Shown: positions 32,079 through 42,440 of the stretch, piece by piece
How the letters are laid out: each line of letters begins with the position of its first letter
Position numbering within the stretch: position 1 is the first letter of the stretch
The notes under the pieces: generated by a model
The model's input: the letters and a program-made list of their open reading frames with translations, nothing else
The model's database searches: none
What the model was told of the DNA's origin: nothing
Assembly: GCA_029027985.1 (NCBI GenBank)
Contig: CP119076.1
Span: 2,850,422-2,914,421, forward strand
Reading direction: 5' to 3'
DNA from: Klebsiella aerogenes
GTDB lineage: Bacteria > Pseudomonadota > Gammaproteobacteria > Enterobacterales > Enterobacteriaceae
DNA: 64,000 bases
Position numbers and translations under genes: made by a program

Positions 32079-32825
32079 TCAGAAGGTGTACGTGACCCCG
32101 GTAGAAATCAGGCCGCTCCAGGATTTGTCCACCATCGGGCTATCGGTGATTTCGTCAGACAAACGGGTGTAACGCGCGAGACCGTACACGCTCCAGTCGC
32201 CGAAGAAACGATAGTTCGCCGCCAGCTCAAGATACGGGTTCCAGCTGCTGTCCGGATCGTAACTGCGCATGCCGCTGCGATTCGATTCATGCTTCGACAC
32301 ACCGTAGTAGTATTCGTTCTGATTGTCGCTGTTCCACTCCACGCCGATACCCGGAGTCAGAGTCAGGTTGCCATTGGTATAGCGGTACAGCCAGGCCAGG
32401 TCCCAGGTGATCCCGTTACTGTTATCCAGCGTATCGCCCGCAAGCGTAGTACGCAGGAAACCATACGGGGTGTTATGGATGTAGGAAAGACCCGCCATCA
32501 TGGTTGATTTACGGCGATCAAGCTTACGCATTTGCGAGTTATTGCTATCGCCCGGTTTGAAATACATCGGCGACCAGTAGGCGGTCACGGACAGCTTATC
32601 GTTGGTGTCATTCCACAGGTAGTAACCGCCACCTAAGCCATGGAACCAAAAGTTATCACTCTCATAACTAATGGCAGGTACCGGGTAAACATCTGCATCA
32701 TATTGTTTATAAGGATGCTCGACGACGCCCACGCCAGCCCCCAGCGTTAACTTCCCATCAGCGTGTACTGCGGTAGCTGACGTCGCGATGAACACACCTA
32801 GTGCCAGAAGTTTGATTTTAGTCAC
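32079..32825 (-). CDS. mipA: MipA/OmpV family outer-membrane scaffolding protein
   Basis: 248 residues from GTG 32825 (AGGA 10 bases upstream), identical in length to E. coli MipA and giving the signal peptide VTKIKLLALGVFIATSATAVHA. The mature protein is a beta-strand-rich outer-membrane protein (GAGVGVVEHPYKQYD, GLGGGYYLWND, terminal Phe in TGVTYTF). MipA links MltA and PBP1B in murein-synthesis complexes. Confidence 0.95.
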   Translation of the reverse strand: MTKIKLLALGVFIATSATAVHADGKLTLGAGVGVVEHPYKQYDADVYPVPAISYESDNFWFHGLGGGYYLWNDTNDKLSVTAYWSPMYFKPGDSNNSQMRKLDRRKSTMMAGLSYIHNTPYGFLRTTLAGDTLDNSNGITWDLAWLYRYTNGNLTLTPGIGVEWNSDNQNEYYYGVSKHESNRSGMRSYDPDSSWNPYLELAANYRFFGDWSVYGLARYTRLSDEITDSPMVDKSWSGLISTGVTYTF

Positions 32826-33252
32826 AGTCCATATTCCTGTTGTCAAATAATTAGCGCGTGCAGTTTAACGTCGTAGACGTCATGCCTCAAATGCTTTACT
32901 TGCTCTTACACTAAACCGGACAATTTCCCACTGCTTTATGACCGCTCGCTTGCAACTTAATGACGCGTTGATGAAACCGCCTGGCAAGATGTGCGAAAAA
33001 ACGCCTGGTTTCCGGATGAGTTGTTGATATGTCATTGAAATTGAGTTTTAGCGGCATGCAAGTTTTCTAAATACATCTACGCTTAAATTTAGAAGGTGTA
33101 GTCGCAGAGCACGTTATCCAAATCGCTTCTGTAACCTGGCACGAAGGTTGCTGAATTGTAGACGGACGTCGTTCAGCCTGCCCTTCCGGGGGCCCCCACT
33201 ATTCATATGAACGGCTCTCAACCTGTGCTAAAAAACGAAAGGACGGCATGCC
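32826..33252. other. mipA-yeaG intergenic region
   Basis: 427 bases without a convincing gene. The mipA promoter should lie at the left side and the sigma-54 promoter of yeaG at 33137. I found no clear paired NtrC site by eye; a weak hairpin GGGGGCCCCC (33187-33196) is the only other symmetric element noticed. Confidence 0.6.
33137..33152 (+). promoter_or_regulatory. Sigma-54 promoter of yeaGH
   Basis: TGGCACGAAGGTTGCT matches TGGCACG-N4-TTGCT exactly, with 10 bases between the -24 GG and -12 GC. The start would be near 33163, about 90 bases before the yeaG ATG. E. coli yeaGH is known to be induced by nitrogen starvation through RpoN/NtrC, which agrees. Confidence 0.85.
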
Positions 33253-35187
33253 ATGAATATATTCGATCACTATCGCCAGCGCTATGAAGCTGCCAAGGAC
33301 GAAGAGTTCACACTGCAGGAGTTTCTTACCATCTGCCGGCAAGATCGCAGTGCTTATGCCAACGCGGCAGAACGGCTATTGACGGCCATTGGTGAACCAG
33401 TCATGGTCGATACGGCTCTTGAGCCGCGCCTGTCCCGTCTCTTTTCAAACCGGGTTGTCGCACGTTATCCGGCGTTTGAAGAGTTTTACGGTATGGAAGA
33501 TGCCATTGAGCAGATTGTTTCCTATCTGAAACATGCCGCGCAGGGTCTGGAAGAGAAGAAACAGATTCTGTATCTGCTGGGGCCGGTCGGCGGCGGTAAA
33601 TCATCGCTGGCGGAACGCCTGAAATCCCTGATGCAGCGGGTGCCTATTTATGTGCTGAGCGCCAACGGCGAACGCAGCCCGGTCAACGATCATCCGCTGT
33701 GCCTGTTTAACCCGCAAGAGGACGCGCAGATCCTCAATAAAGAATACGGTATTCCTAACCGTTATCTCGGCACCATCATGTCGCCATGGGCGGCAAAACG
33801 CCTGCACGAGTTCGGCGGCGATATCACCAAATTCCGCGTCGTGAAGGTATGGCCATCGATTCTTGAGCAGATCGCTATCGCCAAAACCGAGCCTGGCGAT
33901 GAAAACAACCAGGACATCTCGGCACTGGTCGGTAAAGTGGATATCCGCAAGCTGGAGCACTACGCGCAAAACGACCCGGATGCCTACGGCTACTCCGGCG
34001 CGCTGTGCCGTGCCAACCAGGGGATCATGGAGTTCGTCGAGATGTTTAAAGCGCCGATTAAGGTGCTGCATCCGCTGCTGACGGCCACCCAGGAAGGCAA
34101 CTATAACGGGACCGAGGGGATCTCCGCCCTGCCGTTTAACGGCATTATCCTCGCGCACTCCAACGAATCCGAATGGGTGACTTTCCGTAATAACAAAAAC
34201 AACGAGGCTTTCCTTGACCGTGTTTATATCGTTAAGGTGCCTTATTGCCTGCGCATCTCGGAAGAGATCCGTATTTATGAAAAACTGTTGAATAACAGTG
34301 AGCTGACCCATGCGCCATGCGCGCCGGGCACGCTTGAGACACTGTCGCGATTCTCGATCCTGTCGCGCCTGAAAGAGCCGGAAAATTCGAGCATCTACTC
34401 GAAGATGCGCGTCTACGACGGCGAAAGCCTGAAAGATACCGACCCGAAAGCGAAGTCCTACCAGGAATATCGCGATTATGCCGGCGTCGACGAAGGGATG
34501 AACGGTCTCTCTACCCGCTTCGCCTTTAAAATCCTGTCGCGAGTGTTTAACTTCGATCATGCGGAAGTGGCCGCCAACCCGGTCCACCTGTTCTACGTCC
34601 TTGAACAGCAGATTGAGCGCGAACAGTTCCCGCAAGAACAGGCTGAACGCTATCTGGAATTCCTCAAAGGTTATCTGATCCCGAAATACGCTGAGTTTAT
34701 CGGCAAAGAGATCCAGACCGCCTACCTTGAGTCCTATTCCGAATATGGGCAGAACATTTTTGACCGTTATGTCACGTATGCAGATTTCTGGATTCAGGAT
34801 CAGGAGTACCGCGATCCGGATACCGGTCAACTGTTCGACCGTGAATCGTTGAACGCAGAGCTGGAGAAAATCGAGAAGCCCGCCGGGATCAGCAACCCGA
34901 AAGACTTCCGTAACGAAATCGTCAACTTCGTGCTGCGCGCCAGAGCGAATAACAGCGGACGCAATCCGAACTGGACCAGTTATGAAAAACTGCGCACGGT
35001 TATTGAGAAGAAAATGTTCTCCAATACCGAGGAGCTGTTGCCGGTCATTTCGTTCAATGCCAAAACGTCCACCGATGAGCAGAAAAAACACGATGACTTT
35101 GTCGATCGCATGATGGAAAAAGGCTATACCCGTAAACAGGTTCGCCTGCTGTGCGAATGGTACCTGCGGGTACGCAAATCGTCCTGA
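33253..35187 (+). CDS. yeaG: YeaG, PrkA-family serine protein kinase
   Basis: 644 residues, the E. coli length. The N-terminal PrkA AAA domain has Walker A GPVGGGKSS (about residues 110-118) and FNGIILAHSNESEW; the C-terminal PrkA kinase-like domain follows (about 400-640). E. coli YeaG acts in nitrogen-starvation and stationary-phase survival. AAAGGACGGC precedes the ATG. Transcribed with yeaH from the sigma-54 promoter. Confidence 0.96.
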   Translation: MNIFDHYRQRYEAAKDEEFTLQEFLTICRQDRSAYANAAERLLTAIGEPVMVDTALEPRLSRLFSNRVVARYPAFEEFYGMEDAIEQIVSYLKHAAQGLEEKKQILYLLGPVGGGKSSLAERLKSLMQRVPIYVLSANGERSPVNDHPLCLFNPQEDAQILNKEYGIPNRYLGTIMSPWAAKRLHEFGGDITKFRVVKVWPSILEQIAIAKTEPGDENNQDISALVGKVDIRKLEHYAQNDPDAYGYSGALCRANQGIMEFVEMFKAPIKVLHPLLTATQEGNYNGTEGISALPFNGIILAHSNESEWVTFRNNKNNEAFLDRVYIVKVPYCLRISEEIRIYEKLLNNSELTHAPCAPGTLETLSRFSILSRLKEPENSSIYSKMRVYDGESLKDTDPKAKSYQEYRDYAGVDEGMNGLSTRFAFKILSRVFNFDHAEVAANPVHLFYVLEQQIEREQFPQEQAERYLEFLKGYLIPKYAEFIGKEIQTAYLESYSEYGQNIFDRYVTYADFWIQDQEYRDPDTGQLFDRESLNAELEKIEKPAGISNPKDFRNEIVNFVLRARANNSGRNPNWTSYEKLRTVIEKKMFSNTEELLPVISFNAKTSTDEQKKHDDFVDRMMEKGYTRKQVRLLCEWYLRVRKSS

Positions 35188-35196
35188 TGTATGACG

Positions 35197-35223
35197 GCCC
35201 GGTAGCGGCGGCTACCGGGCTTT
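35197..35223 (+). terminator. Intercistronic hairpin between yeaG and yeaH
   Basis: GCCCGGTAGC/GCTACCGGGC, a perfect 10-bp stem with a 4-nt loop, followed by TTTCAG, 9 bases after the yeaG stop. It could partly terminate or set the 3' end of yeaG mRNA so that yeaH is made at a lower level. Confidence 0.5.
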
Positions 35224-35263
35224 CAGCGCGGCTGCTCATATAATGAAAGACAGATGCCTGAGT

Positions 35264-36627
<1,364 letters not shown>

Positions 36628-36631
36628 CATC

Positions 36632-36670
36632 AAAATCAGCCAGATAAATAATTTTCTGGCTGATTTTTCT
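36632..36670 (+). terminator. Intrinsic terminator of yeaGH
   Basis: AAAATCAGCCAGA/TCTGGCTGATTTT, a perfect 13-bp stem with a 10-nt loop and a T-rich 3' arm, immediately after the yeaH stop. Confidence 0.85.
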
Positions 36671-37270
36671 TTGCTGAAAATTCGCTGGTGGCGGCGTCAT
36701 TCGCCATCTTAATTTACATTTTGACAAGCGATGAATGAGATGACAATACATCAGGCATCCGGACGGCTAAAATAAGTGTTGCACTATTTTCCTCACTGTG
36801 CGTTAATACTTAAGTCGATTTGAAAGACAGAAAAATATTTACCCAAGCAGTTACTCACATCTCCAGGCGCTATCGCTGATACCACCTCCCTTGAGTCTCT
36901 CCAATAGTATTAAGATTCTTCTGCAAATCAAATCCTGTATGTTTTGGTACATTAATAAATTGGATAGAAGAATGACGAGTAAGAGTAATAGCTTACGGTT
37001 GAACACCGATTAAGTTCGCTGAGTACTTCTGATTTACGATAACGAAGACGGTTTTGACCCGAGTAGATAAATAAGAAGCATCTCATTTAACTCACTGCAA
37101 CAAAATGGCATAAATTGATACTATAATCTGATAGACATGCCATTTTTTGTCGTGAAACTAAAGATATTTTCTGTTTTCATATTCAGCCCACAGGAAAAAC
37201 ATACGTATTTATCATATGTGGGTTAGTAACAAGCAGTGAAAAAATATAATAAAATATAAAGGATAAAATT
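36671..37270 (+). promoter_or_regulatory. Long AT-rich region before the YmcF-like gene
   Basis: About 600 bases with no convincing ORF. A perfect TATAAT lies at 37122-37127. AAAATGGCAT (37102) and ATGCCATTTT (37137) flank it, and CCCACA (37187)/TGTGGG (37217) can form a hairpin in a 5' leader of roughly 130 bases. A long leader suits cold-shock control, but I could not match a cold box. Confidence 0.4.
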
Positions 37271-37489
37271 ATGATTAATAATATTCATTTCCGATGCCCA
37301 TGCTGCCATGGGTCGCAATACAGAATCTCGCATTTTGATGTGAGTGAAAAAAACCCCTTCGGCGCCAAGTGCATTTTTTGTAAATCCGCGATGGTGACGC
37401 TGGACGATATCGAGTCATACGCGCTCTACCAACCGACAATGTCTCCGCACGCCGCGGGCAACGAAGCCTTTGCTTCCGCAGTCTCATAA
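37271..37489 (+). CDS. Small zinc-ribbon protein related to cold-shock YmcF/YnfQ
   Basis: 72 residues. HFRCPCCHGSQYRISHFDVSEKNPFGAKCIFCKS carries two Cys pairs (CPC and CIFC, zinc-ribbon like) and closely resembles the E. coli small cold-shock proteins YmcF and YnfQ. The C-terminal 30 residues are unlike those proteins. AAAGGATAAAATT is a good ribosome site. There is no cspA-type gene beside it here, unlike the E. coli homologues near csp genes, so the placement is unusual. Confidence 0.75.
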   Translation: MINNIHFRCPCCHGSQYRISHFDVSEKNPFGAKCIFCKSAMVTLDDIESYALYQPTMSPHAAGNEAFASAVS

Positions 37490-37713
37490 GTAGAGACATT
37501 GCAACATCAGGGCTATCTTCACCAGACATTCTGAAAATAGCCGCTGTACCATTCCTTAGCCCGTCAGTATCCACTCTCAATTGCGCATACTGACGGCGCA
37601 GAAAGCACCATACCGCCGCCCCCTCATTCCGCCCATCCCATCTCCCCAATGCTAGTGCTCCGATTCTTCACTATGATAAAGTTAAGCAAATTAGCCAGGT
37701 AAATCCAGCCGTC

Positions 37714-39204
37714 ATGAAATTGCAGCACAGCCTACTGAGTTATTTTATTTCCGCAGGCGTCATCGTATTAACCTCCTCCTTTCTGGTGTACGAATTGGTC
37801 GTGACCCATCGGGATATGTCAGGTTATATGCGATACATCATAGAAAAAGGAGAATCGACCTTTCTCTATGATAAATATCAGAATCAGCTGATCATTTCTC
37901 AGTTTGTACGTAAACTGGATACGCCGCCTGACGAGGAACAGTTCCGTTTGGCCTGTCGCCGCATCCAGCATCAAAGCAACATCAGCGGGCTTAATATTGC
38001 CGTTCATAACTATCCGCAGTTACACGGCACCCTGAGCACTTCACAGGCTGATTGCCAAAACTGGCGCGCTGATTTACCGGCACTGTGGGCTTTCGACCGC
38101 ACCGTGACGCAAAATGCGCTCTGGCAGTCACAGGCCCCTGCCATGTTAAAGTCTGATAAACGCTTTCGTTATTACGTTGATCTGGCGAATAACTATGTTT
38201 ATTTTTACACCCCGGTAAAAATTAAAAGCGATCCAATACAAGACTGGAACTTTCTTCAGGACAGTAAACTGGGGATGACCCAGCAAAGTCTCGATAGTTT
38301 ACGCCAGGGGCGTTCGCTTATTTCGACGATTTATGTCGATACGATGACGGGTAAAAATATTCTCTCTTTTTTAACGCCGGTCTATTATCAGGACCGCCTG
38401 AAGGGCGTGGTCATGGTCGATGTCACGGCAAAAGAAATAGAAAAATTACTCTATACTGCGGATCGCCCGCTCGTCTGGCAATACCTGGATATCACCTTAA
38501 AGGACTCCAATACCGGTGCGGAAATGAACATCCACCGCAGTCAAACACATTTCTCAGGTTATGCCGATGACTCCCGGCAAGTTGCGGAAAACCTGCGAAT
38601 CTCGCTGTCGCTCGACGTGATGTATTTTCTACTGAGTTCATGGGAACTGTTTCTCTTCTATTTACTTTCAACTGCGGCCTTATTGCACCTGGTACGAATA
38701 CATTTTCGTCTCTACAGCAGTATCTCAAAAGAAAACATCAGCGATGCCCTGACCGGGCTGTATAACCGCAAGATCCTCACCTCTACCCTGGAATTGCGGC
38801 TGCAAAAACTCACTGGTCAAGGCGTCAACGTGGGGCTGATGGCTCTCGACTGTGACGAGCTGAAAACCATCAATGATACATGGGGACATGACGCAGGCGA
38901 TCGAGCGATCATTTTACTGGCGCAGGCCATTTCCGCTGCGATTCGGAGCAGCGATTACGGCATCCGACTGGGAGGCGATGAGTTCTTTCTGATCCTTATC
39001 GATTATCCGGATGACGAAACGCAAAATATCCCTGCGCGGATCCGCCAATATCTGGCGCTTCATGACCGCGACAGGCGCGTAAATTTTTCCTGGGGCGCAT
39101 GCAATATGCTGCCGGGGCAATCCCTCAGCGAGGCGATGAAAATCGCCGATGCGCGCCTGTACGTCAATAAAAAGCAGAAAAACGCGCCCGACCGCCGCCG
39201 ATAA
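37714..39204 (+). CDS. dgcJ: DgcJ (YeaJ), membrane-bound diguanylate cyclase
   Basis: 496 residues, exactly the E. coli YeaJ length, with the same architecture: first membrane segment (residues about 8-28), a periplasmic sensor of about 280 residues (FLYDKYQNQ, YVYFYTPV, LTPVYYQDRLKGVVMVDV), second membrane segment (about 305-325) and a C-terminal GGDEF domain. The active site RLGGDEFFLIL is intact and RSSD 5 residues earlier is an inhibitory I-site, so an active, feedback-controlled cyclase is expected. The upstream yeaI of K-12 is absent. Confidence 0.9.
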   Translation: MKLQHSLLSYFISAGVIVLTSSFLVYELVVTHRDMSGYMRYIIEKGESTFLYDKYQNQLIISQFVRKLDTPPDEEQFRLACRRIQHQSNISGLNIAVHNYPQLHGTLSTSQADCQNWRADLPALWAFDRTVTQNALWQSQAPAMLKSDKRFRYYVDLANNYVYFYTPVKIKSDPIQDWNFLQDSKLGMTQQSLDSLRQGRSLISTIYVDTMTGKNILSFLTPVYYQDRLKGVVMVDVTAKEIEKLLYTADRPLVWQYLDITLKDSNTGAEMNIHRSQTHFSGYADDSRQVAENLRISLSLDVMYFLLSSWELFLFYLLSTAALLHLVRIHFRLYSSISKENISDALTGLYNRKILTSTLELRLQKLTGQGVNVGLMALDCDELKTINDTWGHDAGDRAIILLAQAISAAIRSSDYGIRLGGDEFFLILIDYPDDETQNIPARIRQYLALHDRDRRVNFSWGACNMLPGQSLSEAMKIADARLYVNKKQKNAPDRRR

Positions 39205-39265
39205 GATGTTCATTATTGCCCTGTAGCGCTAAGCTTGCTCTTTTCACCATGAGGAATATCGCGAC

Positions 39266-39772
39266 ATGCACGCGCCAGAAAAACCCAATATTCACCAGCA
39301 ATTATGTCGTCTGCTTGATGAACAACAAGCCCATTACCGGGTGATGGAACATGAAGCGGTAGGTAAATGCGAAGCGGTATCAGAAATCCGCGGCACCGCG
39401 CTGGGCCAGGGGGCAAAAGCGCTGGTGTGCAAAGTCAAAGGTAACGGCGTCAATCAGCATGTGCTGGCTATCCTTGCCGCCGACCAGCAGGCGGATTTGT
39501 CCCGCCTGGCGCAGCATATCGGCGGCAACAAAGCCTCGCTGGCAAGTCCGGCAGAAGTCGATGCCCTCACCGCGTGCGTATTTGGCGCCATTCCGCCGTT
39601 TAGCTTCCATCCTCAGCTTAAGCTGGTCGCCGACCCGTTGCTGTTCGAACGTTTTCCGGAGATCGCCTTTAACGCCGGGCTTCTGGAAAAATCGATCATT
39701 ATGGATACGAGCGATTACCTGCGCATCGCGCGCCCGGAACTGGCGGTATTTCGCCGTGAGAACGCAGCCTAA
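39266..39772 (+). CDS. yeaK: YeaK, YbaK/EbsC-family aminoacyl-tRNA deacylase
   Basis: 168 residues of the YbaK/ProX editing fold (EHEAVGKCEAVSEIRGTALGQGAKALVCKV, SLASPAEVDALTACVFGAIPPFSF, FNAGLLEKSIIMD). The active Lys lies in QGAKALVCKVKG. Family members hydrolyse mischarged tRNAs; E. coli YeaK has been reported to act on seryl/threonyl charged tRNAs. GAGGAATATCG precedes the ATG. Confidence 0.93.
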   Translation: MHAPEKPNIHQQLCRLLDEQQAHYRVMEHEAVGKCEAVSEIRGTALGQGAKALVCKVKGNGVNQHVLAILAADQQADLSRLAQHIGGNKASLASPAEVDALTACVFGAIPPFSFHPQLKLVADPLLFERFPEIAFNAGLLEKSIIMDTSDYLRIARPELAVFRRENAA

Positions 39773-39900
39773 AACCGGTACGCATCGGCCCTTGTGCGAA
39801 TGCCCTAATTTCAGCCATAGCGAAATTAAAAGCCTGTTTATTCACGCTATTACGCGTAGAGTAAATGGGTTTTCTTTTTACTTTGGCAAGGACTTCTGGC

Positions 39901-40347
39901 ATGTTCGATACGACCCTATTTATCCTGCTGGGGCTGGCGGCGCTCGGTTTTATCAACCACAACACCACGGTGGCCATTTCAATACTGGTGCTGATCATCG
40001 TGCGCGTGACCCCGCTCAACGTCTTTTTCCCCTGGATTGAAAAACAGGGGCTGACCATCGGCATCATTATTTTAACCATCGGGGTCATGGCGCCCATCGC
40101 CAGCGGGACGCTGCCGCCTTCAACGCTGTTGCACTCTTTCGTCAACTGGAAGTCGCTGCTGGCCATCGCCGTTGGCGTATTTGTCTCATGGCTCGGCGGC
40201 CGCGGAGTGGCGCTGATGGGTTCGCAACCTCAACTGGTTGCCGGGTTGCTGGTCGGCACCGTGCTGGGCGTGGCGTTGTTTCGCGGTGTGCCGGTCGGCC
40301 CGCTTATCGCCGCCGGGATTATTTCGCTGTTTATCGGGAAGGCGTAG
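39901..40347 (+). CDS. yeaL: YeaL, DUF441 inner-membrane protein
   Basis: 148 residues from ATG 39901, the E. coli length and N-terminus ([18 protein letters not shown]). Four hydrophobic segments of the DUF441 family; [20 protein letters not shown] and [21 protein letters not shown] are nearly invariant. Function unknown. The last 17 bases overlap the 3' end of the convergent nimR. Confidence 0.94.
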   Translation: MFDTTLFILLGLAALGFINHNTTVAISILVLIIVRVTPLNVFFPWIEKQGLTIGIIILTIGVMAPIASGTLPPSTLLHSFVNWKSLLAIAVGVFVSWLGGRGVALMGSQPQLVAGLLVGTVLGVALFRGVPVGPLIAAGIISLFIGKA

Positions 40348-41125
40348 CCAGGCTGGCGTAATAACGGCCAGGCGTTTGCCCGAGCCCTTTCTTAAACATA
40401 GTGATAAACGCGGTCGTCGAGTCGTAACCCAACATCTGGGCGGTTTGCTGAACGGTCTGCCCGCGCACCAGCATCTGCAGCGCCAGAATCAGCTGTAGCT
40501 GATGGCGCCAACGGCGAAAACTGAGCCCGGTTTCCCGCACCACCAGTCGCGCCAGGTTACGTTCGCTCATCGCGAACGCTGCCGCCCACTGCGAAAGCGT
40601 CTGCCAGCGCGCCGGATCGCGAGCCATGGTGTCGGCCATCTGGCGGATCTTCGGGTGCCCGGAGACCGGCAGTTGCAGATGCTCCTGCGGCTGCTGCGGC
40701 AGCTCATCAAATAATACCTGCACCAGCCGCTGCGTCGAGGGCGCGTCGAGCGACGTTCTGCCGCGCTCGGCAAGGGTCAGAATCAGCTCGCGCACCAGCG
40801 GTGAGATTTTTAGCGTACAGCAATGTTCCGGCATCGGCGCCGCGCCCGGCTCGATAAACAGAAAGCAGATCTGCGCCCCTGGCGTCGCGCGATTGCTATG
40901 CGGCAACTGGCCCGGCACCCACACCGCGTACAGCGGCGGCACCATCCACATCGCATTATCCACTTCGCAGGTTAAAGCGCCGCGCAACGCCAGGATCAGT
41001 TGGCCTTTGCGGTGCTGGTGGCGCGGAATAAACTGCTCGTCTTCCACAACCTGTATACGAAAAGCCAGCGCCGCTTCATGGCCGCTGTCTGGTTCATAGC
41101 CGTCTAAACCCAGTCCAATCATCAA
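40331..41125 (-). CDS. nimR: NimR (YeaM), AraC-family regulator
   Basis: 264 residues. N-terminal cupin-like sensor ([38 protein letters not shown]) and C-terminal double helix-turn-helix ([54 protein letters not shown]). E. coli NimR regulates the adjacent divergent efflux gene nimT. The gap to nimT is 97 bases. No clear ribosome site precedes the tandem ATG at 41125/41122. Confidence 0.92.
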   Translation of the reverse strand: MMIGLGLDGYEPDSGHEAALAFRIQVVEDEQFIPRHQHRKGQLILALRGALTCEVDNAMWMVPPLYAVWVPGQLPHSNRATPGAQICFLFIEPGAAPMPEHCCTLKISPLVRELILTLAERGRTSLDAPSTQRLVQVLFDELPQQPQEHLQLPVSGHPKIRQMADTMARDPARWQTLSQWAAAFAMSERNLARLVVRETGLSFRRWRHQLQLILALQMLVRGQTVQQTAQMLGYDSTTAFITMFKKGLGQTPGRYYASLATPSR

Positions 41126-41222
41126 ATTGTCCGATATGAGCGATAATCTGTCATTTTAGCTTGATTCAAACCGTCGTTAAACCCGCTATTGTTACGACCC
41201 TGTTTATTGGTCTGAGAACGTT

Positions 41223-42404
41223 ATGAGTCCTGTGTCTTCTTCTACCGGCGGTAGCAAACTGCTGCTGATCGTCGGTATTTTGTTTATCGCCGCGACGTTA
41301 CGTGTGACATTCACCGGCATCGCCCCACTGCTGGATGCTATCCGCACGGAATATCAACTGACGACGGCGCAAACCGGGCTGCTCACCACCCTGCCGCTGC
41401 TGGCCTTTGGTCTGGTCTCACCGCTAGCGGCCGGTGTCGCCCGCCGGTTCGGCATTGAACGCAGCCTGCTGCTGGCAATGATCATCATTTGTCTCGGTAT
41501 TGGGCTACGCTCGCTACCTTCGGTTGCGTCGCTGTTCATCGGCACCGCGCTGATTGGCTGCGGGATCGCGCTGGGCAACGTCCTGTTGCCGGGGTTAATT
41601 AAACGTGATTTTTCTGGTCACGTCGCCCGCATGACCGGCGCCTATTCCATCACCATGGGCGCGGCGGCGGCGCTGGGTTCCGCCATGGTCGTGCCGCTGG
41701 CGCTGGCCGGCTTCGGCTGGCGCGGCGCGCTGCTGATGTTAATGGTTTTCCCCCTGCTCGCGTTATTCCTCTGGCTACCGCAGACGCAGCGTCAGCCAGC
41801 CGCGCCGATAACCGGCTCAGGCGCAGCGCATAACCGTGGGATCTGGCGTTCGGCGCTGGCCTGGCAAGTCACGTTGTTCCTCGGTATCAACTCGCTGGTT
41901 TACTACGTTATCGTCGGTTGGTTGCCCGCGATTCTGCAAAGCATGGGTTACAGCGAAGCGCAGGCGGGTTCCCTGCACGGCCTGCTGCAGCTGGCGACCG
42001 CCGCGCCGGGGTTGGCAATCCCGCTCATTCTTCACCGCCTGAAGGATCAGCGCGGCATTGCGGTTCTGGTGGCGTTGATGTGTACCATCAGTGCTCTTGG
42101 CTTGTGGCTGTTGCCCGGTCAGGCGGTGATCTGGACGTTGATTTTCGGCTTCGGTTCCGGCGCGACCATGATCCTCGGCCTGACCTTTATCGGCCTGCGC
42201 GCTAACTCGGCGCATCAGGCGGCGGCGCTCTCCGGCATGGCGCAGACTATCGGTTACCTGCTGGCCGCCAGCGGGCCGCCGCTGCTCGGTAAAATCCATG
42301 ACGCTTACGGCGACTGGCATCTTCCGCTGATTATCGTTGCGCTGATTGCGCTGGTGATGGCGCTGTTCGGTGCCCTCGCTGGAAGAGCGCGGGAAATTCA
42401 TTGA
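41223..42404 (+). CDS. nimT: NimT (YeaN), MFS efflux pump
   Basis: 393 residues and twelve membrane segments of the cyanate/CynX-type MFS family. LRVTFTGIAPLLDAIR, GNVLLPGLIKRDF and MILGLTFIGLRANSAHQAAALSGMAQTIGYLLAA match E. coli YeaN. The E. coli protein exports 2-nitroimidazole. The adjacent, divergent nimR is its regulator. Confidence 0.93.
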   Translation: MSPVSSSTGGSKLLLIVGILFIAATLRVTFTGIAPLLDAIRTEYQLTTAQTGLLTTLPLLAFGLVSPLAAGVARRFGIERSLLLAMIIICLGIGLRSLPSVASLFIGTALIGCGIALGNVLLPGLIKRDFSGHVARMTGAYSITMGAAAALGSAMVVPLALAGFGWRGALLMLMVFPLLALFLWLPQTQRQPAAPITGSGAAHNRGIWRSALAWQVTLFLGINSLVYYVIVGWLPAILQSMGYSEAQAGSLHGLLQLATAAPGLAIPLILHRLKDQRGIAVLVALMCTISALGLWLLPGQAVIWTLIFGFGSGATMILGLTFIGLRANSAHQAAALSGMAQTIGYLLAASGPPLLGKIHDAYGDWHLPLIIVALIALVMALFGALAGRAREIH

Positions 42405-42414
42405 TGACAGAGAG

Positions 42415-42440
42415 TCGGCAGCCAGGCTGCCGATTTTTTA
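42415..42440 (+). terminator. Intrinsic terminator of nimT
   Basis: TCGGCAG/CTGCCGA stem (extendable through CC/GG) followed by six T residues, 10 bases after the nimT stop. Confidence 0.87.

Noticed and set aside
33601-35091. 496-residue minus-strand open frame antisense to yeaG
   Set aside because: It mirrors the codon structure of the well-supported kinase gene, has no ribosome site or recognisable domain; a shadow of high-GC coding sequence.
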